Origin: Microbacterium natoriense
GTDB lineage: Bacteria; Actinomycetota; Actinomycetes; Actinomycetales; Microbacteriaceae
Assembly: GCF_030816295.1 (NCBI RefSeq)
Contig: NZ_JAUSXV010000001.1
Location: 3,658,001 to 3,722,000 of the forward strand
Direction of reading: 5' to 3'
DNA: 64,000 nt
Within the stretch, counting starts at the first letter, position 1. Each line of letters starts with the position of its first letter. The notes beneath the pieces are model-generated. The model did no database searches. It was not told where the DNA came from and worked only from the letters and a program-made list of their open reading frames with translations. This document shows positions 63,921 through 64,000 of the stretch, one piece after another. The translations under genes and the position numbers were made by a program.

Positions 63921-64000
63921 TTACCAGCGGTAGTGAGCGAACGCGCGGTTCGACTCGGCCATCTTGTGCGTGTCCTCGCGGCGCTTGACCGCGGCGCCGA
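63921..64000 (-). CDS. rpsG: 30S ribosomal protein S7, 3' end only
   Basis: The last 26 codons and the stop of rpsG; the rest is outside the window. Visible C-terminus: AAVKRREDTHKMAESNRAFA then HYRW. S7 organises the small-subunit head at the decoding centre. rpsL is expected upstream, beyond position 64000. Strand and placement fit rpsL-rpsG-fusA-tuf. Confidence 0.95.
   Translation of the reverse strand, partial: GAAVKRREDTHKMAESNRAFAHYRW

Overview
The window is chromosomal DNA of a high-GC Gram-positive bacterium, most likely a member of the Microbacteriaceae close to Microbacterium. The grounds are an actinobacterial S10-spc-alpha ribosomal gene order, a NusG with a very long acidic N-terminus, ribosomal proteins with Ala/Lys/Glu-rich tails, a RamB-type glyoxylate regulator, a SecY starting FSAIARIFRTPDLRRKIGFT, and interspersed repeats of the CTTCGACAGGCTCAG type. 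I saw no rRNA, phage, transposase or CRISPR array.

Layout. 1-4080: a LysE-type exporter, a TetR regulator divergent from a small membrane protein, and a polar amino acid (cystine-like) ABC transporter. 4207-7256, minus strand: tRNA-Trp, secE, nusG, rplK and rplA, with terminators after nusG and rplA. 7452-12072, plus strand: an HSP90-family ATPase followed after 10 bases by a large TPR protein. 12246-22061: a putrescine/GABA catabolic cluster (gabT, putrescine oxidase, universal stress protein, APC permease, two aldehyde dehydrogenases) with a divergent PucR-type regulator. 22089-23409: a metallo-hydrolase divergent from a TetR regulator, with tandem operator-like palindromes between them. 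23503-28380: RamB-like regulator divergent from the glyoxylate shunt pair aceB-aceA. 28498-31008: two small hypothetical genes, then an Lrp/AsnC regulator divergent from alanine dehydrogenase. 31058-36245: nitrate assimilation (NarK-type transporter, FAD/[2Fe-2S] electron-transfer subunit, molybdopterin nitrate reductase) behind a GlnR-like box. 36256-42514: a frameshifted aspartate aminotransferase, a VOC protein, murB with two MaoC/Had dehydratases, a TSUP exporter and an acyl-CoA ligase. 42596-64000, minus strand: rplQ, rpoA, rpsK, rpsM, rpmJ, infA, a DsbA-like protein, map, adk, secY, the spc and S10 clusters, a small antitoxin-like gene, tuf, fusA and the 3' end of rpsG.

How it fits together. 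The middle of the window is carbon and nitrogen scavenging. Putrescine is oxidised to 4-aminobutanal, then GABA, succinate semialdehyde and succinate. Acetate units enter through the glyoxylate shunt, alanine through Ald, and nitrate through the Nas genes. The flanks are translation and secretion genes.

Main points for a second look: a one-base insertion that breaks the aminotransferase; an interspersed repeat that encodes an in-frame peptide inside putrescine oxidase, forms the tail of the TSUP protein and sits in the spc cluster where rpsN is often found; a three-way-junction RNA candidate between rpmJ and rpsM; several large palindromes in convergent intergenic gaps; the HSP90-TPR pair; and an unexplained 59143-59988 region holding the S10 leader and a possible small RNA.
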